Positions 33,590 through 45,396 of a stretch of 64,000 nucleotides of DNA are shown here, one piece after another (the first letter of the stretch is position 1; the number at the start of each line of letters is the position of its first letter). Below the pieces are notes generated by a model that was not told the DNA's origin, ran no database searches, and worked only from the letters and a program-made list of their open reading frames with translations. Location: contig NC_064622.1 in assembly GCF_023898315.1 (NCBI RefSeq), positions 270,559,503-270,623,502 on the forward strand, written 5' to 3'. Both the position numbers and the translations under genes were made by a program. The DNA is from Schistocerca nitens (Eukaryota > Arthropoda > Insecta > Orthoptera > Acrididae).

Positions 33590-33796
33590 CTCGGTAGGGA
33601 TGCATGTCCTGGTCCAAGAGTGTTATGGCGTAAAATCAAGCGCCGGCAAGCCGGTCGGGAACGAGAGAACAGAGAGGGCTGTGACAAGCCGTCCGCCAAT
33701 TGTACGCTGACCAACCCCTCTCCAGGACAACGCGATAGCAGTGACCTCTATGCGAAGAGGGCATAAGCGTCGCGCCCGATTGGTAGCGCCCCAGTT
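33590..33796 (-). repeat. dispersed repeat, inverted copy of 4258-4460
   Basis: In reverse complement it follows 4258-4460 block by block (AGAGGTCACTGCTATCGCG against AGAGGCCACTGCTGTCGCG, and CTTGATTTTACGCC against CTTGACTTTACGCC). The mariner at 33800 has inserted at its edge. Confidence 0.65.
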
Positions 33797-33799
33797 CTA

Positions 33800-35138
33800 C
33801 GAGGGCAGTTCAATAAGTAATGCAACACATTTTTTTTTTCTGAAACAGGGGTTGTTTTATTCAGCATTGAAATACACCAGGTTACTCCCCAATCTTTTAG
33901 CTACACAACACTATTTTTCAACGTAATCTCCATTCAATGCTACGGCCTTACGCCACCTTGAAATGAGGGCCTGTATGCCTGCACGGTACCATTCCACTGG
34001 TCGATGTCGGAGCCAACGTCGTACTGCATCAGTAACTTCTTCATCATCCGCGTAGTGCGTCCCACGGATTGCGTCCTTCATTGGGCCAAACATATGGAAA
34101 TCCGACGGTGCGAGATCGGGGCTGTAGGGTGCATGAGGAAGAACAGTCCACTGAAGTTTTGTGAGCTCCTCTCGGGTGCGAAGACTTGTGTGAGGTCTTG
34201 CGTTGTCATGAAGAAGGAGAAGTTCGTTCTGATTTTTGTGCCTACGAACACGCTGAAGTCGTTTCTTCAATTTCTGAAGAGTAGCACAATACACTTCAGA
34301 GTTGATCGTTTGACCATGGGGAAGGACATCGAACAGAATAACCCCTTCAGCGTCCCAGAAGACTGTAACCATGACTTTACCGGCTGAGGATATGGCTTTA
34401 AACTTTTTCTTGGTAGGGGAGTGGGGGTGGCGCCACTCCATTGATTGCCGTTTTGTTTCAGGTTCGAAGTGATGAACCCATGTTTCATCGCCTGTAACAA
34501 TCTTTGACAAGAAATTGTCACCCTCAGCCACATGACGAGCAAGCAATTCCGCACAGATGGTTCTCCTTTGCTCTTTATGGTGTTCGGTTAGACGAGGGAC
34601 CCAGCGGGAACAAACCTTTGAATATTCCAACTGGTGAACAATTGTGACAGCACTACAAACAGAGATGTCAAGTTGAGCACTGAGTTGTTTGATGGTGATC
34701 CGTCGATAATCTCGAACGAGTGTGTTCGCACGCTCCGCCATTGCAGGAGTCACAGCTGTGCACGGCCGGCCCGCACGCGGGAGATCAGACAGTCTTGCTT
34801 GACCTTGCGGCGATGATGACACACGCTTTGCCCAACGACTCACCGTGCTTTTGTCCACTGCCAGATCACCGTAGACATTCTGCAAGCGCCTATGAATATC
34901 TGAGATGCCCTGGTTTTCCGCCAAAAGAAACTCGATCGCTGCCCGTTGTTTGCAACGCACATCCGTTACAGACGCCATTTTAACAGCTCCGTACAGCGCT
35001 GCCACCTGTCGGAAGTCAATGAAACTATACGAGACGAAGCGGGAATGTTTGAAAATATTCCACAAGAAATTTCCGGTTTTTTCAACCAAAATTGGCCATG
35101 AAAAAAAATGTGTTGCATTACTTATTGAACTGCCCTCG
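33800..35138 (-). mobile_element. full-length mariner element, apparently intact
   Basis: The element is 1339 bases long, flanked by TA (33798-33799 and 35139-35140). The first 38 bases of both ends are identical inverted repeats starting CGAGGGCAGTTCAATAAGTA and ending in a T run. The length fits a canonical mariner. The single internal gene is open from start to stop. Identical TIRs and an open frame both argue for recent insertion. It lies next to the repeat at 33590-33796. Confidence 0.95.
33911..34978 (-). CDS. mariner transposase, intact frame
   Basis: A 355-residue DD34D transposase that cuts and pastes mariner DNA at TA. The start at 34978 (MASVTDVRCKQRAAIEFLL) is chosen over the longer open frame from 35152. 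The upstream codons translate TIR and leader, and the related broken copy at 19408 starts at the same MASVT. Residues about 10-45 form the first helix-turn-helix (RAAIEFLLAENQGISDIHRR). A second follows near TIKQLSAQLDIS. Then comes the mariner signature WVPRLTEHHKEQR. The first catalytic Asp is in VTGDETWVHHF, the second in LLLHDNARPHTS, and the third in YSPDLAPSDFHMF. I count 34 residues between the second and third. No internal stop. Translation ends GDYVEK, the usual mariner C-terminus. Activity is inferred, not shown. Confidence 0.95.
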   Translation of the reverse strand: MASVTDVRCKQRAAIEFLLAENQGISDIHRRLQNVYGDLAVDKSTVSRWAKRVSSSPQGQARLSDLPRAGRPCTAVTPAMAERANTLVRDYRRITIKQLSAQLDISVCSAVTIVHQLEYSKVCSRWVPRLTEHHKEQRRTICAELLARHVAEGDNFLSKIVTGDETWVHHFEPETKRQSMEWRHPHSPTKKKFKAISSAGKVMVTVFWDAEGVILFDVLPHGQTINSEVYCATLQKLKKRLQRVRRHKNQNELLLLHDNARPHTSLRTREELTKLQWTVLPHAPYSPDLAPSDFHMFGPMKDAIRGTHYADDEEVTDAVRRWLRHRPVEWYRAGIQALISRWRKAVALNGDYVEK

Positions 35139-35267
35139 TACAATAGCTTCAAGACCTGTCATTTCGCTTGTAGTATGTAGAATTGTCTATACTGAAGAAA
35201 TTTGCTTATTCTGTGTGTCGCCCTTTTGAGTGCGACACATCTATGTAATTCTCAAAGTTAAGTATTG

Positions 35268-35640
35268 TCATTTACTTTTCGTAATAAAACTCATTAGTAC
35301 GATTTGCTTGACTAGTTGTCTAGCGATCCCAGAAAGCAGGTTTCCTAGACATCCCATATTGACGAGTAGGCAGGATTCAACAAGGTGTAGTATTCGTCCG
35401 CATGTCCGCCATGATATGTCGGTCTCCTGCGACAGGTGTCGGATTGATTTGGTACGATTCTGAAGCATTTCCCGATGAACTGCAGCCACACTTTCTGGCG
35501 TGCGGGCACGTTTCGAAATGTTTGATTTGTTCAAAACAGATCCCGTCTGACGCCATTTTCGGAGTAAGCGCTGCATAGTACTCTTTGCTGGCATTTTGAC
35601 ACTATTGAACTTCTCAGCAAACAACTGACTTCACAACTGA
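35268..35640 (-). pseudogene. mariner-like transposase N-terminal relic
   Basis: On the minus strand from 35624: FAEKFNSVKMPAKSTMQRLL, KWRQTGSVLNKSN, then PESVAAVHREMLQNRTKSIRHLSQET and WRTCGRILHL. This is the double helix-turn-helix N-terminus of an arthropod mariner/maT transposase, with the family pattern RLxKKWxxTGSV. The catalytic domain does not follow downstream on this strand, so only the 5' third survives. It is not the missing N-terminus of the relic at 35790, which lies upstream of it in transcription order. Confidence 0.78.
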
Positions 35641-35789
35641 CTTCCCGCTGAATACTCTCCAAACCCTCAGATAATTTCCCCTACTGATGGGCTAGTACCG
35701 GCGCGCGTAACGTGATGTCAGAGAGACCGAAAATTCTACGGTACAATAATACAGAATTTAATTTACCTGGACAACTTTCAAGAGCTACG

Positions 35790-36760
35790 TTAACAACAGT
35801 TATTCAAAATGGCGTGCCCCAGAGTCAATGTAGGCATGGCATCGTCGCACAACGTTCTGTAGTACCCGTTCTAATATCCGCGGCTTGAACAGCGTCGTAG
35901 GCATCGAGAATTCTTGCCAGGAGATGCCTTCAGTCTCGACAGGCGTCTCGTACACAAGACTTTTCATATTGTCCAACAAGAAGAAATCAAGTGGGGTGAG
36001 CTCCGGTGAACGTGCTGCCACAAAACAAACCTATGTCAAGCCAATTTTCAGAGAATGTCTGATCCAGGTGTTCACTAATCCTCAATCCAAAGTGAGGTGG
36101 GGATCCACCACGTTGGAACCACATCCGTTGACGAATAACAAGTGCGATATGTTCCAAGAACATGGGTAGTATGTCTCTTAATAAGCACTGTGTACAATGG
36201 TGCATTTAAACAGGGAGGCAGAAGAAGCGGGCAGAGTACGTAATTACTGACTACGCCTGCGCACATATGGACTGACAGTCTGTGTTTGATGGCTCTCCGC
36301 AACCGCAGCGTCGGATTCTCATCGGCCTAAACATGACTTCTGTGACTATTTAGCAATCCGTCTGTGGTGAAAGAAGCTTAAACCGTGAAATGTACATACG
36401 CAGGAAATTGAGTATCGACTGCAAGGCGCTTCAAGGACTAATGGGTGAACGCGGCACTAAGACCGAAGTCGTCAGGAGTCAAAACATGCACTTTATGTGA
36501 CTGGTAGGGCATGTAGCTGCATTCCCCGTAATAATCGATGCACAGTACTCTGTGAAACATTCATTTCTCGAGCAACTGATCGAGTGCTGATTGCAGGCGC
36601 CTCATTCACTTTAGCAAGCACTAAATCTTCAAAGCCGAGAGTCTGTGTAGTTCGTCGTCCTCCTAGGTCGTTGTGCTATTCTATCAATCGCCCTGTTTCA
36701 CTTCATCGTTGGAACAGTCTTGGAAACATGGTGTAAGCCGGATATCATCTGCGCGGTTAC
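35790..36760 (-). pseudogene. mariner-like transposase pseudogene, other lineage
   Basis: On the minus strand from about 36670: RRTTQTLGFEDLVLAKVNEA and PAISTRSVARE (DNA-binding). Traces follow (ADENPTLRL-type near 36330). Then come MWFQRGGSPPHFGLRISEHLDQTF at about 36130, with the second Asp region altered from FQHDGAP, and at 36021 ARSPELTPLDFFLLDNMKSLVYETPVET. The LDFF Asp, the last catalytic position, is kept. The C-terminus RILERVLQNVVRRCHAYIDSG ends at about 35803. Multiple frameshifts and stops. Confidence 0.82.
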
Positions 36761-39211
36761 GTGGTTCTGCACAAACTTTGCGCTTCTTTGCTGCTGCCGT
36801 TTGTTATTGCACACACACGAAAATCATGTTTCCAAGTGCCGTCACTGGGTGGGTGCACCTCCATTTGGTTATGGTTCATCGACGTTAGTACTTCAATTTA
36901 TAAACACAGAGTGCAATCTACTACGATACAGACATTGTACACCAGAATTGCTCATGTCAGTACACATTACGCCATACTGGATTAGTCGAGTTATTATCCC
37001 AACCTCTACAACTAAGTGCTCGTCGGAACTGTCTACCCTACAATCTTCGTAACAATACCGTACATGTATTCCACTGTCAGAGGTACCACAACGAATTCCG
37101 CTTACAACTTCCGTCTCGGTCGTTTCCAGATCAGGGTCCCCCTACCTGAAATTGATGCATTTACCCTTGATCATACCTGAAAGTTTGTGTCATCGTTCTG
37201 TATATTGCATCCTCTCGTGAGGAGAGTCTCTACCGATTCTGGTTTTCAAAACCACGAAACTCAGTACAGTCGTCTGTAAGGTTCGAAACGCACACTTTCT
37301 CTGTCCAGTGGCTATCTCTCCGCAGTGTGCGGTTCGTGGTCTTGTTTGTTTGGGTCCTGGGGCAACGACCGAGCAACTTTCTGACTCAACGTTCGCTGCG
37401 TTTGACATCCAACGAATGTTTTCTTCTTTTTTTCTCCCTCGATTGACGAGACATGTAGCACATTTCTGGTTACTCTCACTGCGATACCTCCAAAAAAGGA
37501 GGGAAAACTTCGTCTACACCACACCGAAAGCTTTCAAAACCAATTTTGGCGAGAATCTAAATTTTAAATTCTCCTGATGTGTGCACTACGGAATTCTCGC
37601 GTATCAAGAATAAGCATGAAAGAAAGAACAACACAGTGCAAATTTCGTCCTCCGCCGTCTTTAGATGTGCAACGAAAGAACACGTTCTCCACTTAATGAC
37701 ACTTTTTAGTTCAAAACACTATGCATCTCCTTGTACATCGACGCGATATGGTATTAATTGAGGTCTATGGGATTTTATACCATACCTTGCCATAAAACTG
37801 TTCAAATTTCAGCGACAGCATAATTTGCTCCATCTCGCCGAAGATTGGGTGCTGGGACCGCAGCTCCAACATTTTGAATATGGGGAAGTCATTTTTCCTT
37901 CTAATAGCTGCTTGTATAACTGGTGCCGAACATCGGCCGGTTATATTAAGGTTTGGCCATTACAGAGGTCAGAGATACGTAATTTCCTTCTCATGCTCTT
38001 CGGAATACGGTAATTGTGCACTTTCCATCTCGAGAAAATACAATCTCCTGCTCAAAACAACATATATGTTCTCCTAGCGTTTTCCATGCGAAAAAAAAAT
38101 AGTAGAAAAGTCACAGTTTCTTAGTCACAGCATCGCTGAAATTACTTCTGTGCGCTCCGATTTATAACAACTTTGGCAATCGCAGCTCACTCATGAATGT
38201 GTACTTTCATACTCTTCCCCCCACCTAAAAAAAAAGCATTGGTTTGAAATGAGCAAATGTAGCACAGAAATGAAATTGGTAATATTTTATTTTTGATTCC
38301 GCCACAGTGTTCTCTTGTACGACCCACGTGGTATTTACGACAATGTTCGACTTTGCGTGGAGCACGGTATGTCATGAGATAAAGTGGCGTACAACAGAAT
38401 TGCTGGGCGTGGCGTACTCCATATAAATGATCGATTGAAAAGTATTATCAAATCCTGTGATCGTAATTTTTCCTCTTTCTTTCTCCTCTGGACAACAGGT
38501 CGAATTTACTCATAGCGCTCACAAACGTAAGCTTACATCTTATGACGTGCAGTGAAGCGCAATGAAAATAACATCATGGTTAGAGTGACAAACATCTTAG
38601 ATTCAAACCGAGTTACATGATCAACTTACTACCAAGGAGCCTTCGCGTTCAGTCCGTAAAGAAATCAGCAGCTGAATGCAAGCTTGTCTCTCCTTCTCTT
38701 GAAGATGATTCACATGAAGGATATCTTAAATCAGTAACTGAAAACATCAAGAAATCGCACAGCAAGGTAATAGACAATCAGCGATGAAAGGTATGAAATT
38801 GTTGACAATGTAGGCATTTCCCAAGAAAGAGTACGGTACAATTTATATGAAAAGTTAATTATGATAATGATTTGTGCAACATCGGTGCCGAATTTTTTGA
38901 ATTCTGCCCGAAATTAAATATGAAAATGAATGTTCGGGAAGCTTCGATTTGTTACTCTGAATGAGACGTGAATTTTAGCACTTTAGCCAGAAACTAGACA
39001 GCAGTCGAAACGAAAAAGAGAAGCAGCAGCAAGGTAAGGTCGATATAATTTGATGCAATGGTTCAATGGTTACGGACAGGGTTCTGAGATGCAAAAGGGT
39101 TCTCCTTACTAAATATCTTGCGAAGTGTAGAATAATAGCTGGTGAATACTACTCAAGTCTACTGGATCAACTTTAAGGAAAAAAGGAAAAAGTGCCACAG
39201 ACAAGGCCTTG

Positions 39212-39213
<2 letters not shown>
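36761..39213. other. no recognised gene
   Basis: 36761-36900 may carry the extreme N-terminus of the preceding mariner relic. From 36900 to 39213 I recognise no domain, SINE or TIR. The longest frames (89 codons at 37308) have no features I can interpret. Confidence 0.45.
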
Positions 39214-39259
<46 letters not shown>

Positions 39260-39292
39260 GAGGGGGGGGAGAGAGATAAAGAGAGAGAGAGA
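39214..39292. repeat. (GA)n microsatellite, interrupted
   Basis: About 20 GA units, then GAGGGGGGGA, then further GA units. Confidence 0.96.
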
Positions 39293-39424
39293 TCATTTCC
39301 TGTACAATAGACTTACCTACAAAGTGTTTATACAATGGGAGGAAAGGAATTTACGGTTTAACCACCTGTTGACGACGAAATCAGAGACAGAGCGTATGCT
39401 CGGATTGGGGAGGAAATTGGTCTT

Positions 39425-39562
39425 CCCATTATCAAAGAACCCATTGGGGCATTTCCCTAAAGCGATTTAAGGAAAACATGGAAGACCTAAATGAATTTCC
39501 AGACAGGGATTTAAACCAGCGTCCTCACGAATGCGAGTCTAGTACTCTACTACTGCGGAACG
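39425..39562 (-). mobile_element. degenerate tRNA-derived SINE (family D)
   Basis: Blocks match the better copy at 48172-48406: CATTTCCCTAAAGCGATTTA, then GAAAACATGGAAGACCTAAAT, then CGAATGCGAGTCTAGT. The tRNA-like head is partly lost. No target duplication was found. Confidence 0.65.
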
Positions 39563-39589
39563 TCGTTCGGGTTAGGCAGTGGGAAACCT

Positions 39590-39705
39590 GAAGGATGTAA
39601 AGCACAAATTGTTGAAACATCCATTGTATTCGCCAGATTTGGCATCATTTGAATTGCATCTGCTCCCATACCTGAAGAAATTTGTTGCTAGAGAACGTTT
39701 TTTTT
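39590..39705 (+). pseudogene. mariner transposase C-terminal scrap
   Basis: The translation reads LKHPLYSPDLASFELHLLPYLKKFVARERF. This is the mariner third-catalytic block, normally YSPDLAPSDYHLFPHLKKF. The catalytic Asp is replaced (SFEL). No other part is recognised, so it is a short relic. Confidence 0.72.
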
Positions 39706-40305
39706 GAGACCAGTAAAGTGGTTATGACAACCATATACAGTGTTTACAAAGCTTCAAGAAACTGAGTACAGGGTCAGAATCTACTAACTGCGACGATATC
39801 GGACAAAATGCACTAATTTAAAAGGAAACTAAATCAAAAACTAGGTGCACGTTTGACCTAAAAATCACCATCTACCACTCCAAAATCGAAAACGTTCCCT
39901 CCTATCTCGACCTTAACAATTGCTTGTGAAGGTTCTTAATGATCATCAAAGCCCTCTTGACGACGGCTGCTGGAAGTGAAAATAACAGTCCACTGCAATT
40001 TTGTTGCATATTCTCATTACACGGTAGCAGCGCTTTCTTGACGAATCTATAGGCGGTGGCAGTATTTCCTATGACACAACAGCTACGGTAATGTGATGAC
40101 AGATGCTTTAGTTCAGTTAGGGCCTGCTCCAGTTTGTAAACAGACCTCTCAGGAAGATGATGATTGCAGTGAACATTAACTTTGGCCTTACGCGTGAACT
40201 GCTTATGTAGTTGATGGGTGAAAAATATTACACTCATACTGCATTGCACCTACTCGCTTGTGTTTGAAATTAAGATTTATTTTATGCCACTTCGTTGCAC
40301 TAACG
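39706..40305. other. no recognised gene; one 115-codon open frame
   Basis: The minus-strand frame 40249-39902 starts MQCSMSVIFFTHQLHKQF and has no motif I recognise, no splice context and no neighbour that would support it. I do not call it a gene. Confidence 0.35.
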
Positions 40306-40307
40306 TA

Positions 40308-41470
40308 CACTGTGTGATCAAAAGTATCCGGACACCTGGCTGAAAATGACTGACAAGTTCGTGGCGCCCTCTATCGGTAATGCTGGAATTCAATATGGTG
40401 TTGGCCCACCCTTAGCCTTGATGACAGCTTCCACTCTCGCAGACATACGTTCAATCAGGTGCTGAAAGGTTTCTTGGGGAATGGCAGCCCATTCTTCACA
40501 GATTGCTGCACTGATGAGAGGTATCGACGTCGGTCGGTGAGGCCTGGCACGGAGTCGGCTTTCCAAAACACCCTAAAGGTGTTATATAGGATTCAGTTCA
40601 GGATTCTGTGCAGTCCAGTCCATTACAGGGATGTTATTGTCGCGTAACCAGTCCGCCACAGGTCTGCATTATGAACAGATGCTCGATCGTGTTGAAAGAT
40701 GCAATCGCCATCCCCGAATTGCTCTTCACCAGTGGGAACGAAGAAGGTTCTTAAAACATCAATGTACGCCTGTGCTGTGGTAGTGCCAAGTAAAACAACA
40801 AAGGGTGCAAGCTACACCGTAATACCACCGCCTCCGAATTTTACGGTTGGCACTACACACGCTGGCAGATGACGTTCACTGGGCCTTCGCCATACCCACA
40901 CCCCGCCATCGGATCGCCACATTGTGTACCGTGACTCGTCACTCCACACAACGTTTTTCCACTATTCAGTAGTCCAATGTTAACGCTCCTTATACCAAGC
41001 GAGGCGTCGTTTGGCATTTACCGGCGTGATGTGTGGCTTATGAGCAGCCGCTCGGCCATGAAATCCAAGTTTTTTCACCTCCCATCTAACTGTCATAGTA
41101 CTCGCAGCGGATCCTGATGCAGTTTGGAATTCCTGTTTGATGGTCTGGATAGATGTTTGCCTATTGCACATTACGACCCTCTTCAAATGTCGGCGGTCTC
41201 TGTCACTCAACAGACGAGGTCGGCCTGTACGCTTTGGTGCTGTGCGTGTCGCTTCACGTTTCCACTTCTTTATCACATCGGGAACAGTGGACCTAGGGAT
41301 GTTTACGAGTGTAGAAATCGCGCGTAGAGACGTATGACACATGATCACGATGTCTAATGGCTACTGAGGTCGCTGATGTGGAGTACCTGGCAGCAGGTGG
41401 CTCCACAATGCACCTAATATGAGAAATGTATTTTTTTTGGGGATGTCCGGATACTTCTGATCACATAGTA
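40308..41470 (-). mobile_element. Tc1-like DNA transposon with dead transposase
   Basis: Inverted ends CACTGTGTGATCAAAAGTAT and ATACTTCTGATCACATAGTA (with the shared TCCGGACA block inside) are flanked by TA at 40306-40307 and 41471-41472. On the minus strand 41348-40980 is open and reads SLRAISTLVNIPRSTVPDVI, RTGRPRLLSDRDRRHLKRVV and SGSAASTMTVRWEVKKLGF (two helix-turn-helix domains). A stop at 40980 is followed by NVVWSDESRYTMWR (first Asp), then WVWRRPSERHLP. Around 40700 is DGDCIFQHDRAS (second Asp). The Glu block is destroyed. The length of 1163 is short for Tc1 and indicates deletions. Confidence 0.88.
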
Positions 41471-41472
41471 TA

Positions 41473-42780
41473 GTAATACTGAAACGGACCCAGGGGGCAG
41501 TAGTTATCATAAAATGTGCGACTAAGTGACTGTATAGTAAAGGGTAGCAGATCTGACACCTAACCTACTCCAATTATCTCTAATGTCACTTGTACCTAAC
41601 AGTTCAATAAAAGTGTTACATCAAAGTAATAGCTTACAATTTCTGCAGAATCTATGTGCACCACTACTCCTTTGTAGTCGACAATATTGACATTACCAGG
41701 CTCCCAATCAACCAAGGAGATTCTTTCTTCATCTCATCTCCGTTATAAAGGTTGTGAATGGTGAATACCATTTTAGAAAAGCACTCGGATGATGTCGCCA
41801 ACGTCCTCATTGCGCCATGCAGGTAACACCAGCCCTATACTGGTGAAACGCACCACCAGTGCCGGGGCGCGACACAGGGCCCAGTTACAGCAGTTGTGAG
41901 CCAGCTGGCCTCAGGAGAGGCTACAACGGCTTTATGATACCCTTACAAACCGAATCAGTATATGCATCCATACCAGAGGAGGTGCGACGTCATACTGACA
42001 ACAGGACTCGTAGTGCCAATTTCTTTATAAATCTGACTAGACTTTTTAATCACCGAAATAACATTATGTACCCTCTCAACCCGCGAAGGTTTATTTCGTT
42101 TCCCCCTCCCCTTCTTGGTGCTTCAAATTTTTTATCAGACAGTGTAGTTTGTGTGTCTTATTGTGTTAGATCTAATGATGACAGTGCAGGCCACAGACAG
42201 TCTTAGTAACACTTAACTGCGAACCAGTTAGCTCATCAGAGCGAAACAGAAGCAAAAGTGAGTCACTGTACCGCAGTATACTAAGCATTCGGCGCACATG
42301 TGATCGCAACAGTTTATGATAATGTATTTCTGTTTAAGGCAGTTTAGCAAGATACAAGTATTGTCACTCTTCCGTTACGCGAACTGCAGATACGGCGAAA
42401 GCAAATTTTTGGCAAAATCTTTACGATAAAGTTGTATAGTACGTGAAGTTACTTAAGCAGCTGTTCCGCAACACATGGACCATGTGCGAAATGAACATCC
42501 ATCCCACTACATCCACCGACTTCCAAATCCAGCGATGAAGGTTGTAGGGTAAGATTTGTCCCGCAGCAGAAGGTCGAGACTCAACCCGATCGGGACAAGG
42601 GAGATAGGGCCACATTTTGAAGAACTGAGGTTACTACGAAAGTATAAAGTGTGGCCGTGGTGCGGCGGAAAAGCTAGAAGAAATATCGGTTGATTAGAAA
42701 GGAAAGAACAGATTTCAGTTGTTTATTTCAGACAAATTATTACACACAGAAACACATTGGGCAACTCGCTGGATAGAGGG
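41473..42780. other. no recognised gene
   Basis: Contains a 115-codon plus-strand frame (41859-42206) without recognisable domain. No repeats with clear boundaries. Confidence 0.4.
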
Positions 42781-42794
42781 AGGTTCAAAATTTT

Positions 42795-43862
42795 GACCCA
42801 GATGCGATGTTGATTGTATTTAGCAACATGACAACTACACCACAACATAAATCATTGTGTGTGTACGAATTTGCCCTAAGTCAATCCATTGTACAAGTGA
42901 CACGTGCATTCTGCCGTCGATTCAGCAAGAAGCCGCCTCTGCACAAGCAGTTCGATGACATACATACAAAATTTTGGAAGTTGGTTGCATACGCAAAGGG
43001 AATAGCTCTCACGTCTTACAGAAATGTCGCGCGTATCCCATATGCGTTCACATAGAGCCCTCGGAAGTACACAAGACGTGCAGGCCAGGAATTTCAACTT
43101 TCTGAATAGGGGGTGTAACGTTTTCTGAAACGGCGCCAGTATGTGAAACCTTACAAGTTGCAGTTACGGCAGCAATTGCGTCCCGGCGACTAATAACAGA
43201 AGGTAAAAATTTTGCATTTCAGTTTTCCAGAATCTGACAGAGGACACTTTTTCTGAACAATTCATCTTTTCTGGCGAATCGACGTTTCTTCTATCGGGAA
43301 GAGTCAACTGCCATAATGCAAGAATTTGGGGTCCCAAAATCCTGGTGTCATCGTCGAACATGAGAGAGACCCACCGAAACTGAATGTTTCGTGCCGCTTC
43401 TGTTCACTAAGTTTACGTACCTTTCGTTTTTGCGGAGGAAACACTGACCGGAAGGTCATACCTGAACATGCTGCAAAATCGTTTGTTTGCTCAGCTTCAC
43501 GAAGATTCCAATGATTTCATTTGTGAGCATGACGGCGCCCCGCCTCACTTTCATCTTGAGGTGCGGCGTTATCTTAACAACTGAATCCCACAATGCTGGT
43601 TTGCAACAGGTATACAACAAAATCTTATTAACTGCTTTTGGCCACCCAGGTCACCAGATCTCACATCTTGCCTTTTTTGTCTGTGGGATACATAAAAGAC
43701 AGTCTTTGTCCCACCTATGGCAACTTCTCTTCAAGAGCTGAGAAATCCAATCGTTGAAGCTGTCGAATAAAAAAACAGGGACCTATTAAGTCGTTTTCGG
43801 AATGAAACTGACTACCGTGTCGATGTTTCTCGAGCGACGCATGGTGCTCATGTTGAGTGAAT
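42795..43862 (+). pseudogene. mariner-like transposase pseudogene (arthropod maT-type lineage)
   Basis: Start at about 42829 with TTTPQHKSLCVYEFALSQSI, then VTRAFCRRFSKKPPLHKQ (first helix-turn-helix). Around 43150 is VKPYKLQLRQQLRPGD. The first catalytic region near 43245-43330 (FSDEATFHLSG in the family) is frameshifted: FLANRRFFYREES, then NCHNARIWG. Near 43480-43580 is QLHEDSNDFICEHDGAPPHFHLEVRRYLNN, with the second Asp. Near 43640 is WPPRSPDLTSCLFCLWD, where the third Asp is lost. The C-terminus YRVDVSRATHGAHVE ends at a stop near 43860. At least six disruptions. Confidence 0.84.
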
Positions 43863-45060
43863 AGTCGTGTCTGTGAGAAGATAAAACTTTGAATTTTCCT
43901 CTGTCCAGTGACACGTGCAACGTGTTTCTGTCGTTCATAGATTGTCTTTAGTAAAAAAATTTAAATCTGTTTTTTTTTAACCATCCTATATTTTAAAGGA
44001 TGTCTGAGAGACTTGCATAAAGCGACAGCGAGTGTTGGGATACGGCAGTCAAATTTAAACATTAACCTGTAAATACATTGTGTATTTACATGTTTATATT
44101 CTACAATGTGGTACGACAGTAATAATAATAACAATACTACATTCTTATACTCCTCCTGAAACGACAGGCTGAAAACAAGCGACGGAGTTGATTATGACGT
44201 GTGACGTATGTACACGAAGCCAAAGGAGAGGAAGTTCAGAAGAAAGTGAGGGAGCGTTCAGCTGGAGGCTGCGCACTGGATCGTGCGGCGTGACTGGACA
44301 CGGGTGCTGAGGGTCAGCGATGCGAGAAATGGGAGCCGGGAAAAACTGGCGACCACTGCACGACTGTCTGCATGGGAAGACTGCCGCCGCTGCCAGATCA
44401 TGGACCGCGCTCGGCGGCTCTCATACTCTGTGTGCGAAATGGATTTAACTATAGTTCATATCCCTCCACTATCTACGACAGTAAATACACCACGCCTCAT
44501 AGATACATACACTACCGTGCACACTCTCGATTACACTATAACAGTGCCAATGGCAAAAGGAATGATGTTCAGATGTGGAACTACTCTTGCAGTATCTTGA
44601 AACGATCTAGGAAAACATTTGTTTCTGTCACTCCAGGACAAAGAGAGACAAGGCAATGAACTTGCTTTCGAACGAAGCAGAATTAAAATCTAGGTTTGGC
44701 CGCCTTTCGTATCTAGAGTTAGGCTTACCGTGGCTTTCGTAATCTTCACATGAATGCCCAGGATGATGCCTTCAGAAAGATCACTTTATACATCTACATC
44801 GATACTCAGCAAACCACTGAAGTGCACATGGAGCGTGGGGAGAATAGCTGCTTAAATCGCCTTTGTGCGCGTTGTAATCAATCCAATCTTGTCCTCACGG
44901 TTTCTACAGCAGCGGTACGTTGGGTTTTGTAGTACCAGTTATTTAAAAATTGGTTCTTGAAACTCTGTAACAGCATGCGTTCATCTATAAGTGTCTGTCC
45001 CTCCATTTTCTACAGCATCTCTGTGACACTTTCCCACAAGTCAAACAAACGTGATACAAT
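43863..45060. other. no recognised gene
   Basis: 44210-44430 is GC-richer with a short open frame (MRRDWTRVLRVSDARN) that I cannot assign. The remainder is AT-rich. Confidence 0.4.
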
Positions 45061-45200
45061 TCGTGCTGCTCTTCTGTGTGTACGTTCAGTATCCCCTCGT
45101 TGGTCCTATTTGGTAAAATTTCCAATATTCTAGGATGGGCCATGAGGGTGATTTTTAAGCTGACACACTTTGTAGAGTGGAAACTGATTGTATTTCCCTA

Positions 45201-45396
45201 GTGTTCAAATGGCTCTGAGAACTACGGGACTTAACATCTGAGGTCATCAGTCCCATAGAACTTAGAACTACGTAAACCTAACTAACCTAAGGACACCACA
45301 CACAACCATGCCCGAGGCAGGATTCGAACCTGCGACCCCAGTGACCGCGCGGTTCCAGACTGAAGCGCCTAGAACCGCTCGGCCACACTGACCGGC
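45201..45396 (-). mobile_element. tRNA-derived SINE (family A)
   Basis: The tail GTTCAAATGGCTCTGAGAAC is at the left and the GGCCACACTGACCGGC head at the right. The short target duplication TTCCCTA (45194-45200 and 45397-45403) flanks it. It is inserted in the LINE relic. Confidence 0.9.

Noticed and set aside
39902-40249. 115-codon minus-strand frame as a novel gene
   Set aside because: No motif, no splice or promoter context; length is expected by chance in 64 kb on six frames.
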